NCBI GenBank assembly: GCA_024636985.1
Contig: JAGXFY010000060.1
Location: 1-23,895 of the forward strand
Length of the DNA stretch: 23,895 nt
Direction: 5' to 3'
Source: Petrocella sp024636985
GTDB lineage: Bacteria > Bacillota > Clostridia > Lachnospirales > Vallitaleaceae
Shown: positions 15,013-21,824 of the stretch, in pieces
How the letters are laid out: every line of letters starts with the position of its first letter
Position numbering within the stretch: the stretch's first letter is position 1
Notes under the pieces: model-generated
What the model was told of the DNA's origin: nothing
Databases searched by the model: none
The model's input: the letters and a program-made list of their open reading frames with translations, nothing else
Program-made: the position numbers and the translations under genes

Positions 15013-16305
15013 TTATGCCTCCTGATTTTCATTGTCATCATATTTTATCACACCTTTTACAAGGGTGTACTTAACCTTACCAGTTACTTTTACACCATCA
15101 TAAGGTGTATTACGTCCTTTGGACTTAAATGTGTTCTTGTCGATGATATAAACTTCTTCGGGTTGCATGATGGTTATATCTGCCATTTTTCCTACTTCTA
15201 AGCTTCCTTTGTCGATGCCTAATAACTTGGCAGGATTCAAGCTCATCTTTTCGATGAGTTGACTCGGTGTTAGAAGTCCGGAATGTACCAGTGTTTGTAA
15301 AGACAATCCAAGAGCCGTTTCCAGACCTACTATGCCATTGGCAGCACTGTCAAAGCCGCTTTCTTTTTCCGAAGGTGCATGTGGCGCATGGTCTGTGGCT
15401 ATTATGTCTATTGTACCATCTTTTAATCCTTCTATTATAGCATCTACATCTGCTTGTGTTCTAAGAGGCGGGTTCATTTTCATGTTGGCATCTTGTCCAT
15501 CTACGGCTTCATCCGTTAAGGTGAAGTGATGAGGACATACTTCTGCCGTTACTTGAATACCTTTATTTTTTGCTTCTCTTATTAAATCCACACTCCCTGC
15601 TGTGCTGACATGGCACAAATGTAATTTTGCACCTGTGCTTTTTGCAAGTAGAATGTCTCTGGCTGTTATAATGTCTTCTGCATCGTTAGATATGCCAGGA
15701 AGTCCCAGTTCTTTTGATCGTTTGCCATCATTCATACAACCACCATGGGCGAGGTCATCATCTTCACAATGGGATAAAACCGGAATATTGAGTCTTGCTG
15801 CTTCAAACATGGCTGTTTTTAGAATTTTGGCGTTTAAGACCGACCGACCATCTTCACTAATGGCAATGGCACCACTATCTACCATCATATCGATTGGCGC
15901 TAATACTTCACCTTTTTGACCAAGGGTGATGGCGCCAATAGGCAGTACATGGGCATGACCTTTCTCTTTAGCTTTCTTAATGATATGCTTGATAATCTTA
16001 GGTGAATCAATAACCGGTTTGGTGTTAGGCATACAGCATACCGTGGTAAAACCACCTGCTACAGCGCTTAAAGTACCTGACTCAATATCTTCCTTATATT
16101 CATATCCCGGCTCTCTTAGATGAACATGAACATCAATGAGCCCAGGCGTTACCCAACATCCTTTTGCATCAATGATGGTTGCATATTTGTCATCTGGAAT
16201 ATGACCAATTTTTTTTATTTTTCCCCGTTCTACCAATATATCGGAAACTTCATCTCTACCGGATGCTGGGTCAATGATTCTGCCATGCTTAATGAGTATT
16301 TTCAT
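15013..16305 (-). CDS. pyrC: Dihydroorotase
   Basis: PyrC cyclises carbamoyl-aspartate to dihydroorotate using bound zinc. The 430-residue type I enzyme shows the metal-binding HVHLREPG (60-67), TTVCCMPNTKPVID, LSHCEDD, LHLCHVSTAGS, CPHHFTLTDE and ATDHAPHA. ATG with GGAGG six bases upstream. First gene of the operon, 39 bases after the end of the leader ORF. Its usual partner pyrB (aspartate transcarbamoylase) is absent from this cluster. Confidence 0.97.
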   Translation of the reverse strand: MKILIKHGRIIDPASGRDEVSDILVERGKIKKIGHIPDDKYATIIDAKGCWVTPGLIDVHVHLREPGYEYKEDIESGTLSAVAGGFTTVCCMPNTKPVIDSPKIIKHIIKKAKEKGHAHVLPIGAITLGQKGEVLAPIDMMVDSGAIAISEDGRSVLNAKILKTAMFEAARLNIPVLSHCEDDDLAHGGCMNDGKRSKELGLPGISNDAEDIITARDILLAKSTGAKLHLCHVSTAGSVDLIREAKNKGIQVTAEVCPHHFTLTDEAVDGQDANMKMNPPLRTQADVDAIIEGLKDGTIDIIATDHAPHAPSEKESGFDSAANGIVGLETALGLSLQTLVHSGLLTPSQLIEKMSLNPAKLLGIDKGSLEVGKMADITIMQPEEVYIIDKNTFKSKGRNTPYDGVKVTGKVKYTLVKGVIKYDDNENQEA

Positions 16306-16344
16306 TGGGTACCTCCATTTCTAAATCAACGTATGTGATTGTGG

Positions 16345-16512
16345 TTATAAAAAAACAATAAACGAATTGGTAAAATACCAATCATTTATTGTTCTATAAA
16401 CGTCAACGGCTAATTCTGATAGATTGGTATGATACATACCCTCTACCAGATAACTTGTTACACACTTTATCCTTTTTTTCTCACTATAAAAATACGCACC
16501 GATGTCTCGCAT
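16345..16512 (-). CDS. Short leader ORF of the pyr operon (55 codons)
   Basis: This open frame starts at either of two adjacent ATGs (16510-16515) behind a perfect GGGAGG (16520-16525); the second has the better seven-base spacing. It encodes a 55-residue peptide beginning MRDIGAYFYSEKKRIK and ending in the U-rich codons of FTNSFIVFL. Its last third is the attenuator hairpin itself, and its stop codon lies in the T-run. This layout recalls the E. coli pyrBI leader peptide, whose translation across the terminator is set by UTP supply. The ribosome-binding site is four bases past the PyrR-loop stem. A longer frame to 16605 would begin upstream of the promoter -10 and is rejected. Whether the peptide itself does anything is unknown. 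Confidence 0.6.
   Translation of the reverse strand: MRDIGAYFYSEKKRIKCVTSYLVEGMYHTNLSELAVDVYRTINDWYFTNSFIVFL
16349..16393 (-). terminator. Attenuator-like terminator in the pyr leader
   Basis: On the minus strand AACAATAAA and ATTGGTA pair with TACCAAT and TTTATTGTT (16 bp in two helices, with a small internal loop), followed by TTTTTTT. It lies upstream of pyrC and downstream of the pyr promoter, so it would stop transcription before the operon. Confidence 0.85.
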
Positions 16513-16530
16513 CATATTTCCTCCCTTTTC

Positions 16531-16544
16531 GGCCTCTCTGGACC
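16531..16544 (-). promoter_or_regulatory. PyrR-binding loop in the pyr leader RNA
   Basis: GGTCCAGAGAGGCC fits the PyrR consensus ARUCCNGNGAGGYU at 12 of 14 positions. The two differences are the first and last bases, which change together (A-U to G-C) and keep the stem. The bulged U and the CC/GG closing pairs are in place. In Bacillus, UMP-bound PyrR grips this loop and favours termination. Its 5' arm holds AATTGGT, which is also perfectly complementary to ACCAATT in the 3' arm of the terminator, offering a competing antiterminator pairing. pyrR itself is not in the window. Confidence 0.85.
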
Positions 16545-16595
16545 AATTTAAAGTTAGCATGCGTAACGCTAAATATGCTTTATTAATTTCAATAG

Positions 16596-16624
16596 ATTTT
16601 AACATAGGGTATCTAGAATGTCAA
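16596..16624 (-). promoter_or_regulatory. Promoter of the pyrimidine operon
   Basis: A perfect TTGACA (16619-16624) is 17 bases from TAAAAT (16596-16601), with an extended TGn before it. The predicted start near 16589 gives a leader of about 284 bases before pyrC. Confidence 0.85.
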
Positions 16625-16654
16625 CGGTTATGTTATCCTAGTCGTGGTTAATCA

Positions 16655-17719
16655 TCACATATTTTTTAATCGCTCAGCTTGATCAGCCGTGGTCAGACTA
16701 TCAATAAGCTCATCCAAATCTCCATTTAAAATTGCTTCCAGTTTATGCAATGTTAATTTGATTCTATGATCCGTCACACGTCCTTGTGGGAAATTATAGG
16801 TTCTTATTTTTTCACTACGATCGCCTGTACCGACTTGACTTTTTCTACTCTCAGCTTGCTCTGATTGCTGTTTCTGAAGCTCCATCTCATAGAGTCTTGA
16901 ACGTAGAACTTGTAAAGCCTTGTCTTTATTTTTTAGTTGTGATTTACCATCTTGACAGGAGACAACAAGGCCTGTTGGGATATGGGTAACACGTACCGCT
17001 GAGTCTGTTGTATTAACCGATTGGCCACCATTTCCGGAAGATCTAAATACATCAATTCGTAAATCATTCATATCCAGTTCGACTTCAACATCCTCAACTT
17101 CCGGCATCATCGCTACAGTTACCGTTGATGTATGAATCCTGCCACCTGATTCAGTAGTGGGAATTCTTTGTACTCGATGGACACCACTTTCATACTTGAG
17201 TTTTGAATATACATTATTGCCACTGATTTCAAAAATAATTTCTTTAAAACCACCAATACCGTTTTCATTCACTGAGACGACATCTATCTTCCATCTTCTT
17301 GAATCTGCATAATGGCTATACATTCTATACAACTCTGCATTAAATAAAGCAGCCTCATCGCCACCGGCACCTGCTCTTATCTCAACGAATACATTTTTTT
17401 CATCGTTAGGATCTTTTGGAATAAGTAGAATTTTTATTTCATCTTCTAGTACAGTTAACAAGGATTTACTTTCTGCTAACTCTTCCTTGGCCATTTCTTT
17501 CATTTCTTCATCAGACTCTTCGTCCAAGATCATCAACATTTCTTCAATGTTATTTTTTGTTGCAACATATTGCTTATACTTTTCAACAATAGTTGACAAG
17601 TCACTATGTTCTTTCATCAACTTGCGCCATCGATCTTGTTGGGAAATCATCTCCGGGTCATTGATCATCTGAGATATGTCTTCATACCTTGCAACCAGAC
17701 CCTCTAATCTATCAAACAT
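16655..17719 (-). CDS. prfA: Peptide chain release factor 1
   Basis: RF1 recognises UAA and UAG and triggers peptide release on the ribosome. The 354-residue protein has the GGQ catalytic motif (231-233, in SSGNGGQSVNTTDSAVR) and the RF1-type PxT codon-recognition tripeptide (PTT, 187-189), which separates it from RF2 (SPF). RAGAGGDEAALF is at 115-126. The glutamine of GGQ is the target of PrmC, encoded immediately upstream (15-base gap). ATG with GAGGTG upstream. No clear terminator is seen before the pyr promoter. Confidence 0.97.
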   Translation of the reverse strand: MFDRLEGLVARYEDISQMINDPEMISQQDRWRKLMKEHSDLSTIVEKYKQYVATKNNIEEMLMILDEESDEEMKEMAKEELAESKSLLTVLEDEIKILLIPKDPNDEKNVFVEIRAGAGGDEAALFNAELYRMYSHYADSRRWKIDVVSVNENGIGGFKEIIFEISGNNVYSKLKYESGVHRVQRIPTTESGGRIHTSTVTVAMMPEVEDVEVELDMNDLRIDVFRSSGNGGQSVNTTDSAVRVTHIPTGLVVSCQDGKSQLKNKDKALQVLRSRLYEMELQKQQSEQAESRKSQVGTGDRSEKIRTYNFPQGRVTDHRIKLTLHKLEAILNGDLDELIDSLTTADQAERLKNM

Positions 17720-17734
17720 TTTTTCACCTCTATT

Positions 17735-18598
17735 TTAATTTCTAACTTGTTTATGCCCAATAACCATTCGGTCATTTCCAGACAAGTCTTTATAACCTTT
17801 TACATTTTGGTAATTATTTTCTTCCATCAACCTACAAACAGCTTCCATTTGATCATGGCCAATTTCAAAAAGTAGATAGCCACCTTCTTTTAAGTAAGGC
17901 TTACCTTCTACAACAATGCGTCTATAAAAATCTAATCCGTCGATGCCACCATCCAGTGCTAAGTTTGGTTCCCGATCTTTGACTTCTGCGCTCAGACCAT
18001 GGATGGTTTCTGTACATATATAAGGCGGATTAGAAATAATCATATCCACGCTTATTTGAGGCAATTCTAGAAATAGATCACTTTCATATAATGTAAGTCT
18101 GTCACTTACATCTAGATTAAGACCGTTTTCATGGGTTATAGAAATGGCTTCATTTGATACATCGACACCATATACATGAATATCTGCATATTCTTTTAAC
18201 AAGGTTATACCAATGCAACCACTACCACAGCACATATCTATAACATCTTTCATTCTTTTTTCTTTGATTATAGCTATGGCTTTTTCCACCAGTTCTTCTG
18301 TTTCAAATCTAGGTATTAAGACATGACCATTAACCTTGAAATCATAACCATAAAAATTCTGATAGCCCAGTATATGCTGAAGAGGTTCCCCTGCTAAACG
18401 GCGCCGTATGCGATTCATAAAACTGAGATAAATCTCATCAGACAAAGTTTTTTCCTGTACAAGTGTAAGCTCTGTCATACTGCATCCTAGTAATTCAGCT
18501 AATAACCACCTGGCATCCACTTCGGAATCTTGCTTGTTCGCAAGTTCGAATTCTTTTTTAGCATTTGCTAATACCTCACTGATTTTATGCTGATTCAT
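17735..18598 (-). CDS. prmC: Release factor glutamine methyltransferase
   Basis: PrmC methylates the GGQ glutamine of release factors using S-adenosylmethionine. It has an N-terminal helical domain for release-factor binding (1-~90), then VLIPRFETEELVE (93-105), the SAM motif DMCCGSGCIG (121-130), and the catalytic NPPY (190-193). The usual DLCTGSGxIA is slightly altered to DMCCGSGCIG. The length of 287 is normal. Its ATG lies 14 bases inside the end of yqhQ, and the gene is followed by prfA, its substrate, as in many bacteria. Confidence 0.96.
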   Translation of the reverse strand: MNQHKISEVLANAKKEFELANKQDSEVDARWLLAELLGCSMTELTLVQEKTLSDEIYLSFMNRIRRRLAGEPLQHILGYQNFYGYDFKVNGHVLIPRFETEELVEKAIAIIKEKRMKDVIDMCCGSGCIGITLLKEYADIHVYGVDVSNEAISITHENGLNLDVSDRLTLYESDLFLELPQISVDMIISNPPYICTETIHGLSAEVKDREPNLALDGGIDGLDFYRRIVVEGKPYLKEGGYLLFEIGHDQMEAVCRLMEENNYQNVKGYKDLSGNDRMVIGHKQVRN

Positions 18599-19526
18599 CT
18601 ATGGGTTCATCTTTCCATGTGTCTTCTTCTAATACATTCATAAAGGCTGTAATAGCTATTTCTACCTGACTTTCATCCGGCTCACTGGTTGTGATTCGTT
18701 GCAAAGCCATACCAGGTGATGCAAAAATATTAATAAGTCCATTGTCAAACTTACCGAATATTTTTAGTAACTCATAGGAAATGCCTGCAATCAAAGGTAA
18801 TGCCAATAGCCTAACACCGATACGCAACCAAAAAGTCTGAACATTAATAATGGTCAATACAACAATGCTCACTGTCACAATTATAAAAATGAAGTTGGTG
18901 CCACATCGCTTATGAAAACGTGAATGTTTCATAACATTCTCTATTGTAACTTCATCACCACTTTCATAGCAATTAATTGTTTTATGCTCAGCACCATGGT
19001 ACTCGAATACTCTTTGTATGTCCTTCATTTTGGAGATAAGGAAAATATAACCAATTAAGATTAGAATTCTAATAATACCATCCATCAGATTCATCCAACG
19101 GCCTTCCGGTAAAAACCTTCCCATAATTTGAGACAAAAATGCCGGTACAATGAAAAATAAACCAATGGACAATGCTAATGCCAGTACCATTGAAATCACA
19201 ATAACAATATCGTTCATACGATCGCCAAATTTTGCTTCAAGAAACTTTTCAAACTTCGAAGGGGCTTCCTCTTCACCTTCTACTTCAAAAAACTCGGCTG
19301 AGAAGGTAAGGATTTTCATACCAATAACCATGGATTCCAAAAATGCAACTCCACCACGAATCAAAGGTATGCCTAAGATTTTGTAACGTTTTGTCAAACT
19401 CACATATTCTCTTTTATCTAATACTATTTTTTGATCGGATGTTCTAACGGCTGTAGCGTACTTCTCATTGTTTCTCATCATGACGCCTTCAATGACCGCT
19501 TGACCACCAATACTTGGTCGTTCCAT
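18585..19526 (-). CDS. yqhQ: DUF1385 membrane protein (YqhQ family)
   Basis: A 313-residue protein with the family's N-terminal GGQAVIEGVMMR (7-18) and the central YHGAEHKTINCYE plus HKRCGTNF, rich in potential metal ligands (His, Glu, Cys). Transmembrane helices are predicted at ~108-132, ~148-164, ~211-230 and ~232-252. The biochemical role of the family is not established to my knowledge; the HGAEHK and CGTN motifs suggest a membrane-bound metal-dependent function, which is inference. It begins an operon with prmC and prfA, an order common in Firmicutes. ATG with GGAAGTG upstream; promoter at 19590-19619. Confidence 0.93.
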   Translation of the reverse strand: MERPSIGGQAVIEGVMMRNNEKYATAVRTSDQKIVLDKREYVSLTKRYKILGIPLIRGGVAFLESMVIGMKILTFSAEFFEVEGEEEAPSKFEKFLEAKFGDRMNDIVIVISMVLALALSIGLFFIVPAFLSQIMGRFLPEGRWMNLMDGIIRILILIGYIFLISKMKDIQRVFEYHGAEHKTINCYESGDEVTIENVMKHSRFHKRCGTNFIFIIVTVSIVVLTIINVQTFWLRIGVRLLALPLIAGISYELLKIFGKFDNGLINIFASPGMALQRITTSEPDESQVEIAITAFMNVLEEDTWKDEPIDESA

Positions 19527-19589
19527 AATATCACTTCCATCTGTTTATATTTATCCCAAACACCATAGCTCTGCATTTAAGATTTCTTT

Positions 19590-19619
19590 AGTATATCACA
19601 CTCTTATTAGAGCTGCCAA
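19590..19619 (-). promoter_or_regulatory. Promoter of yqhQ-prmC-prfA
   Basis: TTGGCA (19614-19619, 5/6) and TATACT (19590-19595, 5/6) are separated by 18 bases on the minus strand, just past the bidirectional terminator of rpmE. Confidence 0.75.
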
Positions 19620-19651
19620 TAAAAATCCAATAGCCCATAACCTTTATAGAA

Positions 19652-19677
19652 AAGAGCTGAGGAAAACCTCAGCTCTT
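19652..19677 (-). terminator. Strong terminator downstream of rpmE
   Basis: AAGAGCTGAGG-aaaa-CCTCAGCTCTT is a perfect 11-bp stem. On the minus strand TTTTCT follows; on the plus strand CGTTTTTT follows, so it could work in both directions. It ends the rpmE transcript. Confidence 0.9.
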
Positions 19678-19682
19678 CGTTT

Positions 19683-19800
19683 TTTCTTCTCTAGGAAAGT
19701 CTATGCTATGTTAATGCGTTGAAGCATCCCATTAACGATCAAGGAAATCTTTCCTGCCGGAACAATTTGCTCTGCAAAGCGAGGCGTAGCCTCTTTGTTC
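19683..19800 (-). repeat. Hairpin-rich 3' untranslated region of rpmE
   Basis: Directly after the rpmE stop codon an outer stem, GAACAA (19760-19765) with TTGTTC (19795-19800), encloses two small hairpins, TTTGC-tct-GCAAA and GAGGC-gta-GCCTC, forming a three-way junction. It is followed by AGGAA/TTCCT and GTTAATG/CATTAAC inverted repeats before the terminator. The GAGGC hairpin and its flank (CTCTTTnTTCTTA) resemble the one at 2142-2162. It may be a processed 3' RNA or a decayed repeat element. Confidence 0.45.
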
Positions 19801-20010
19801 TTATGCTTCTGTGTTTTGTCTGAATTTACGATTGAATTTATCAATACGTCCACGTGCCTGAACAGATTTTTGTTGACCTGTATAGAACGGATGACATTTT
19901 GAGCAAATCTCTACGTGTATAGATTCATTTGTAGTCCCAGTAACAAATTCGTTGCCGCAGTTACATTTAACTGTTGCTTGATTATAAACCGGATGAATGC
20001 CTTGCTTCAT
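19801..20010 (-). CDS. rpmE: Ribosomal protein L31 (zinc-binding type)
   Basis: L31 sits at the central protuberance of the 50S subunit and bridges to the 30S. The 69-residue protein begins MKQGIHPVYNQ and has the zinc ligands Cys16, Cys18, Cys36 and Cys39 (KCNCG and CSKC), so it is the C+ form that also stores zinc. HPFYTGQQ and the basic tail are typical. The ATG at 20010 follows GAGGTG; an in-frame GTG three codons upstream is part of the ribosome-binding site and is not the start. It has its own promoter and a terminator downstream. Confidence 0.97.
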   Translation of the reverse strand: MKQGIHPVYNQATVKCNCGNEFVTGTTNESIHVEICSKCHPFYTGQQKSVQARGRIDKFNRKFRQNTEA

Positions 20011-20077
20011 TCTTTTCACCTCTTTCGCCCGTGCTAATATTATATGACCGACATAATATATCGAGCAATATTTTCGA

Positions 20078-20098
20078 TTGAGAATTAATTTTTCTCAA
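20078..20098 (-). promoter_or_regulatory. Inverted repeat in the rpmE leader
   Basis: TTGAGAA and TTCTCAA pair around a seven-base AT loop a few bases after the predicted transcript start. A second AT-rich hairpin lies nearer the ribosome-binding site (around ATTATG/CATATAAT). L31 genes in several bacterial groups carry autoregulatory leader RNAs, so this may be one; the match to a known leader family was not tested. Confidence 0.4.
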
Positions 20099-20110
20099 AA
20101 CAGCTCTTAA

Positions 20111-20139
20111 ATTATAACATAAATATTTTTACTTATCAA
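20111..20139 (-). promoter_or_regulatory. Promoter of rpmE
   Basis: TTGATA (20134-20139) and a perfect TATAAT (20111-20116), preceded by TGn, are 17 bases apart on the minus strand, in the gap after rho. Confidence 0.8.
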
Positions 20140-20144
20140 TCTTT

Positions 20145-21635
20145 TTAATAGTTTGACAAAATATTTTTTGATAGTTTATGAATGTACTCAGCATTTGACT
20201 TCGTATCCATAAAGACTTTCAACATAGAATCAATGACATCTTCTGATCTCATATTGGCACTGACTTTTCTTAGTTTGTTAACAGCTTCCAGTTCTTCTTC
20301 CGTATAAAGCAAATCGTCTTTACGCGTACTGGATTTGGATAAATCTATGGCTGGGAATATGCGACGTTCTGAGAGTTTACGATCAAGAACAACTTCCATG
20401 TTTCCGGTCCCTTTGAATTCTTCAAATATAACCTCATCCATCTTACTTCCTGTTTCAATAAGCGCCGTAGCTAATATCGTTAAGCTACCGCCTTCTTCAA
20501 TATTCCTGGCTGCGCCAAAGAATTTTTTCGGCATATGTAGTGCCGCAGGATCAAGACCACCAGATAAGGTTCTACCGCTTGGTGGAATAATGAGATTATA
20601 GGCTCTGGCAAGTCTTGTAATACTATCTAATAAAATAACCAGATCTTTTTTCTGTTCAACCAATCGTTTTGCTCGCGATAGTACCATTTCTGAAACCCTT
20701 TTATGGTGTTCAGGTAGTTCATCAAAAGTTGAATAAATAACTTCTACATTCTTACCTTTGATTGAACGCCTAATATCCGTTACTTCCTCAGGTCGTTCAT
20801 CAATTAACAATACAATCAGATATACATCCGGATGGTTTTGTGTGATTGCATTTGCAACTTTTTTAAGTAGTGTGGTTTTTCCTGCTTTAGGTGGTGCTAC
20901 AATCATACCCCTTTGACCTTTACCAACTGGCGCTATAAAATCAATCAAACGTGTAGCCAGTTCGCTAGACACTGTTTCAAGATGCAAACGTTCATTAGGA
21001 AAAATCGGGGTTAGACTTTCAAAATTGGGTCGTTTAGCTGCAACTGATGGTAGATCACCATTAACGGATTGAACATAGAGTAGTGCTCTAAATTTTTCAT
21101 TTTCCTTAGCAACTCTTATGTTTCCTTTTAGCATATCACCTGTTTTAAGATTGAAACGTCTAACTTGAGAAGGTGAAACATAGACATCATCATCGCCAGG
21201 CATATAGTTGTCCGAACGAATAAAGCCAAAGCCATCCGGTAATACTTCTAATATACCAAAAGCAATCTGCCCACTGTCTAATCCATTAGGATCCTGAGGT
21301 ACTTCAACTTTTTTCTCCTCAGTGACTTCAGGACGCTCTTTGGATACTTCTTCCTGATCTTTTGATTGGTCTGCTGACTCGGACTTAGAGGATTTGCTTT
21401 TACTTTTCACTTCTTTTTTTGTCTTTATTTCTTTTTTTTCCTCTGTTTTAGTCTTATCTGCTTTCTTTTTATTTTCTTTTTGGTCTTTTTCGGCTTTTGC
21501 GTCTTCTTTCATTTGAATTTCAGTCAATAGCATGACCAATTCAGCTTTTTTAAAAGATGTAACGCTTCTCAATCCGATTTCTTTCGCCTTAGCACGCAAT
21601 TGAACCAATGTCATTTTTGAATAATCAACGCTCAA
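20145..21635 (-). CDS. rho: Transcription termination factor Rho
   Basis: Rho is a hexameric RNA-dependent ATPase that ends untranslated transcripts. An N-terminal SAP-like Rho_N segment (MTLVQLRAKAKEIGL, 8-22) is followed by a Lys/Glu/Ser-rich insert of about 75 residues (41-115). Then come the cold-shock RNA-binding domain (GILEVLPDGFGFIRS, 127-141), the P-loop APPKAGKTT (247-255), the Walker B region VILLDSITRLARAYN, and the R-loop ETGSKMDEVIFEEFKGTGNMEV. At 496 aa it is longer than E. coli Rho (419) because of the insert, which is common in Clostridia and Actinobacteria. The start is a TTG (21633-21635) six bases after GGAGG; the next ATG has no ribosome-binding site. Confidence 0.97.
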   Translation of the reverse strand: MSVDYSKMTLVQLRAKAKEIGLRSVTSFKKAELVMLLTEIQMKEDAKAEKDQKENKKKADKTKTEEKKEIKTKKEVKSKSKSSKSESADQSKDQEEVSKERPEVTEEKKVEVPQDPNGLDSGQIAFGILEVLPDGFGFIRSDNYMPGDDDVYVSPSQVRRFNLKTGDMLKGNIRVAKENEKFRALLYVQSVNGDLPSVAAKRPNFESLTPIFPNERLHLETVSSELATRLIDFIAPVGKGQRGMIVAPPKAGKTTLLKKVANAITQNHPDVYLIVLLIDERPEEVTDIRRSIKGKNVEVIYSTFDELPEHHKRVSEMVLSRAKRLVEQKKDLVILLDSITRLARAYNLIIPPSGRTLSGGLDPAALHMPKKFFGAARNIEEGGSLTILATALIETGSKMDEVIFEEFKGTGNMEVVLDRKLSERRIFPAIDLSKSSTRKDDLLYTEEELEAVNKLRKVSANMRSEDVIDSMLKVFMDTKSNAEYIHKLSKNILSNY

Positions 21636-21737
21636 AACAGGCCTCCTAATAATATGTAGTTTGTAATTTTATATGGGTTGTGAGTCAAAGTGAATATAAA
21701 AACAAGAATAGAATAATTACTTTAAATCAATGCAATC

Positions 21738-21767
21738 ATTATACCATGATTCTTTTAAATATTGCAA
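21738..21767 (-). promoter_or_regulatory. Promoter of rho
   Basis: TGGTATAAT (extended -10, at 21738-21743) lies 18 bases from TTGCAA (21762-21767, 4/6). This leaves a leader of about 95 bases. Confidence 0.7.
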
Positions 21768-21824
21768 GGCGCGTGACTTCATCCTATTATATTCCATTAG
21801 ATTCCTATACAGGGAAGTTAGCCT

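Noticed and set aside
16513..16605. Longer form of the pyr leader ORF starting at 16605
   Set aside because: That ATG lies at the promoter -10 region, upstream of the predicted transcript start, and has no ribosome-binding site.
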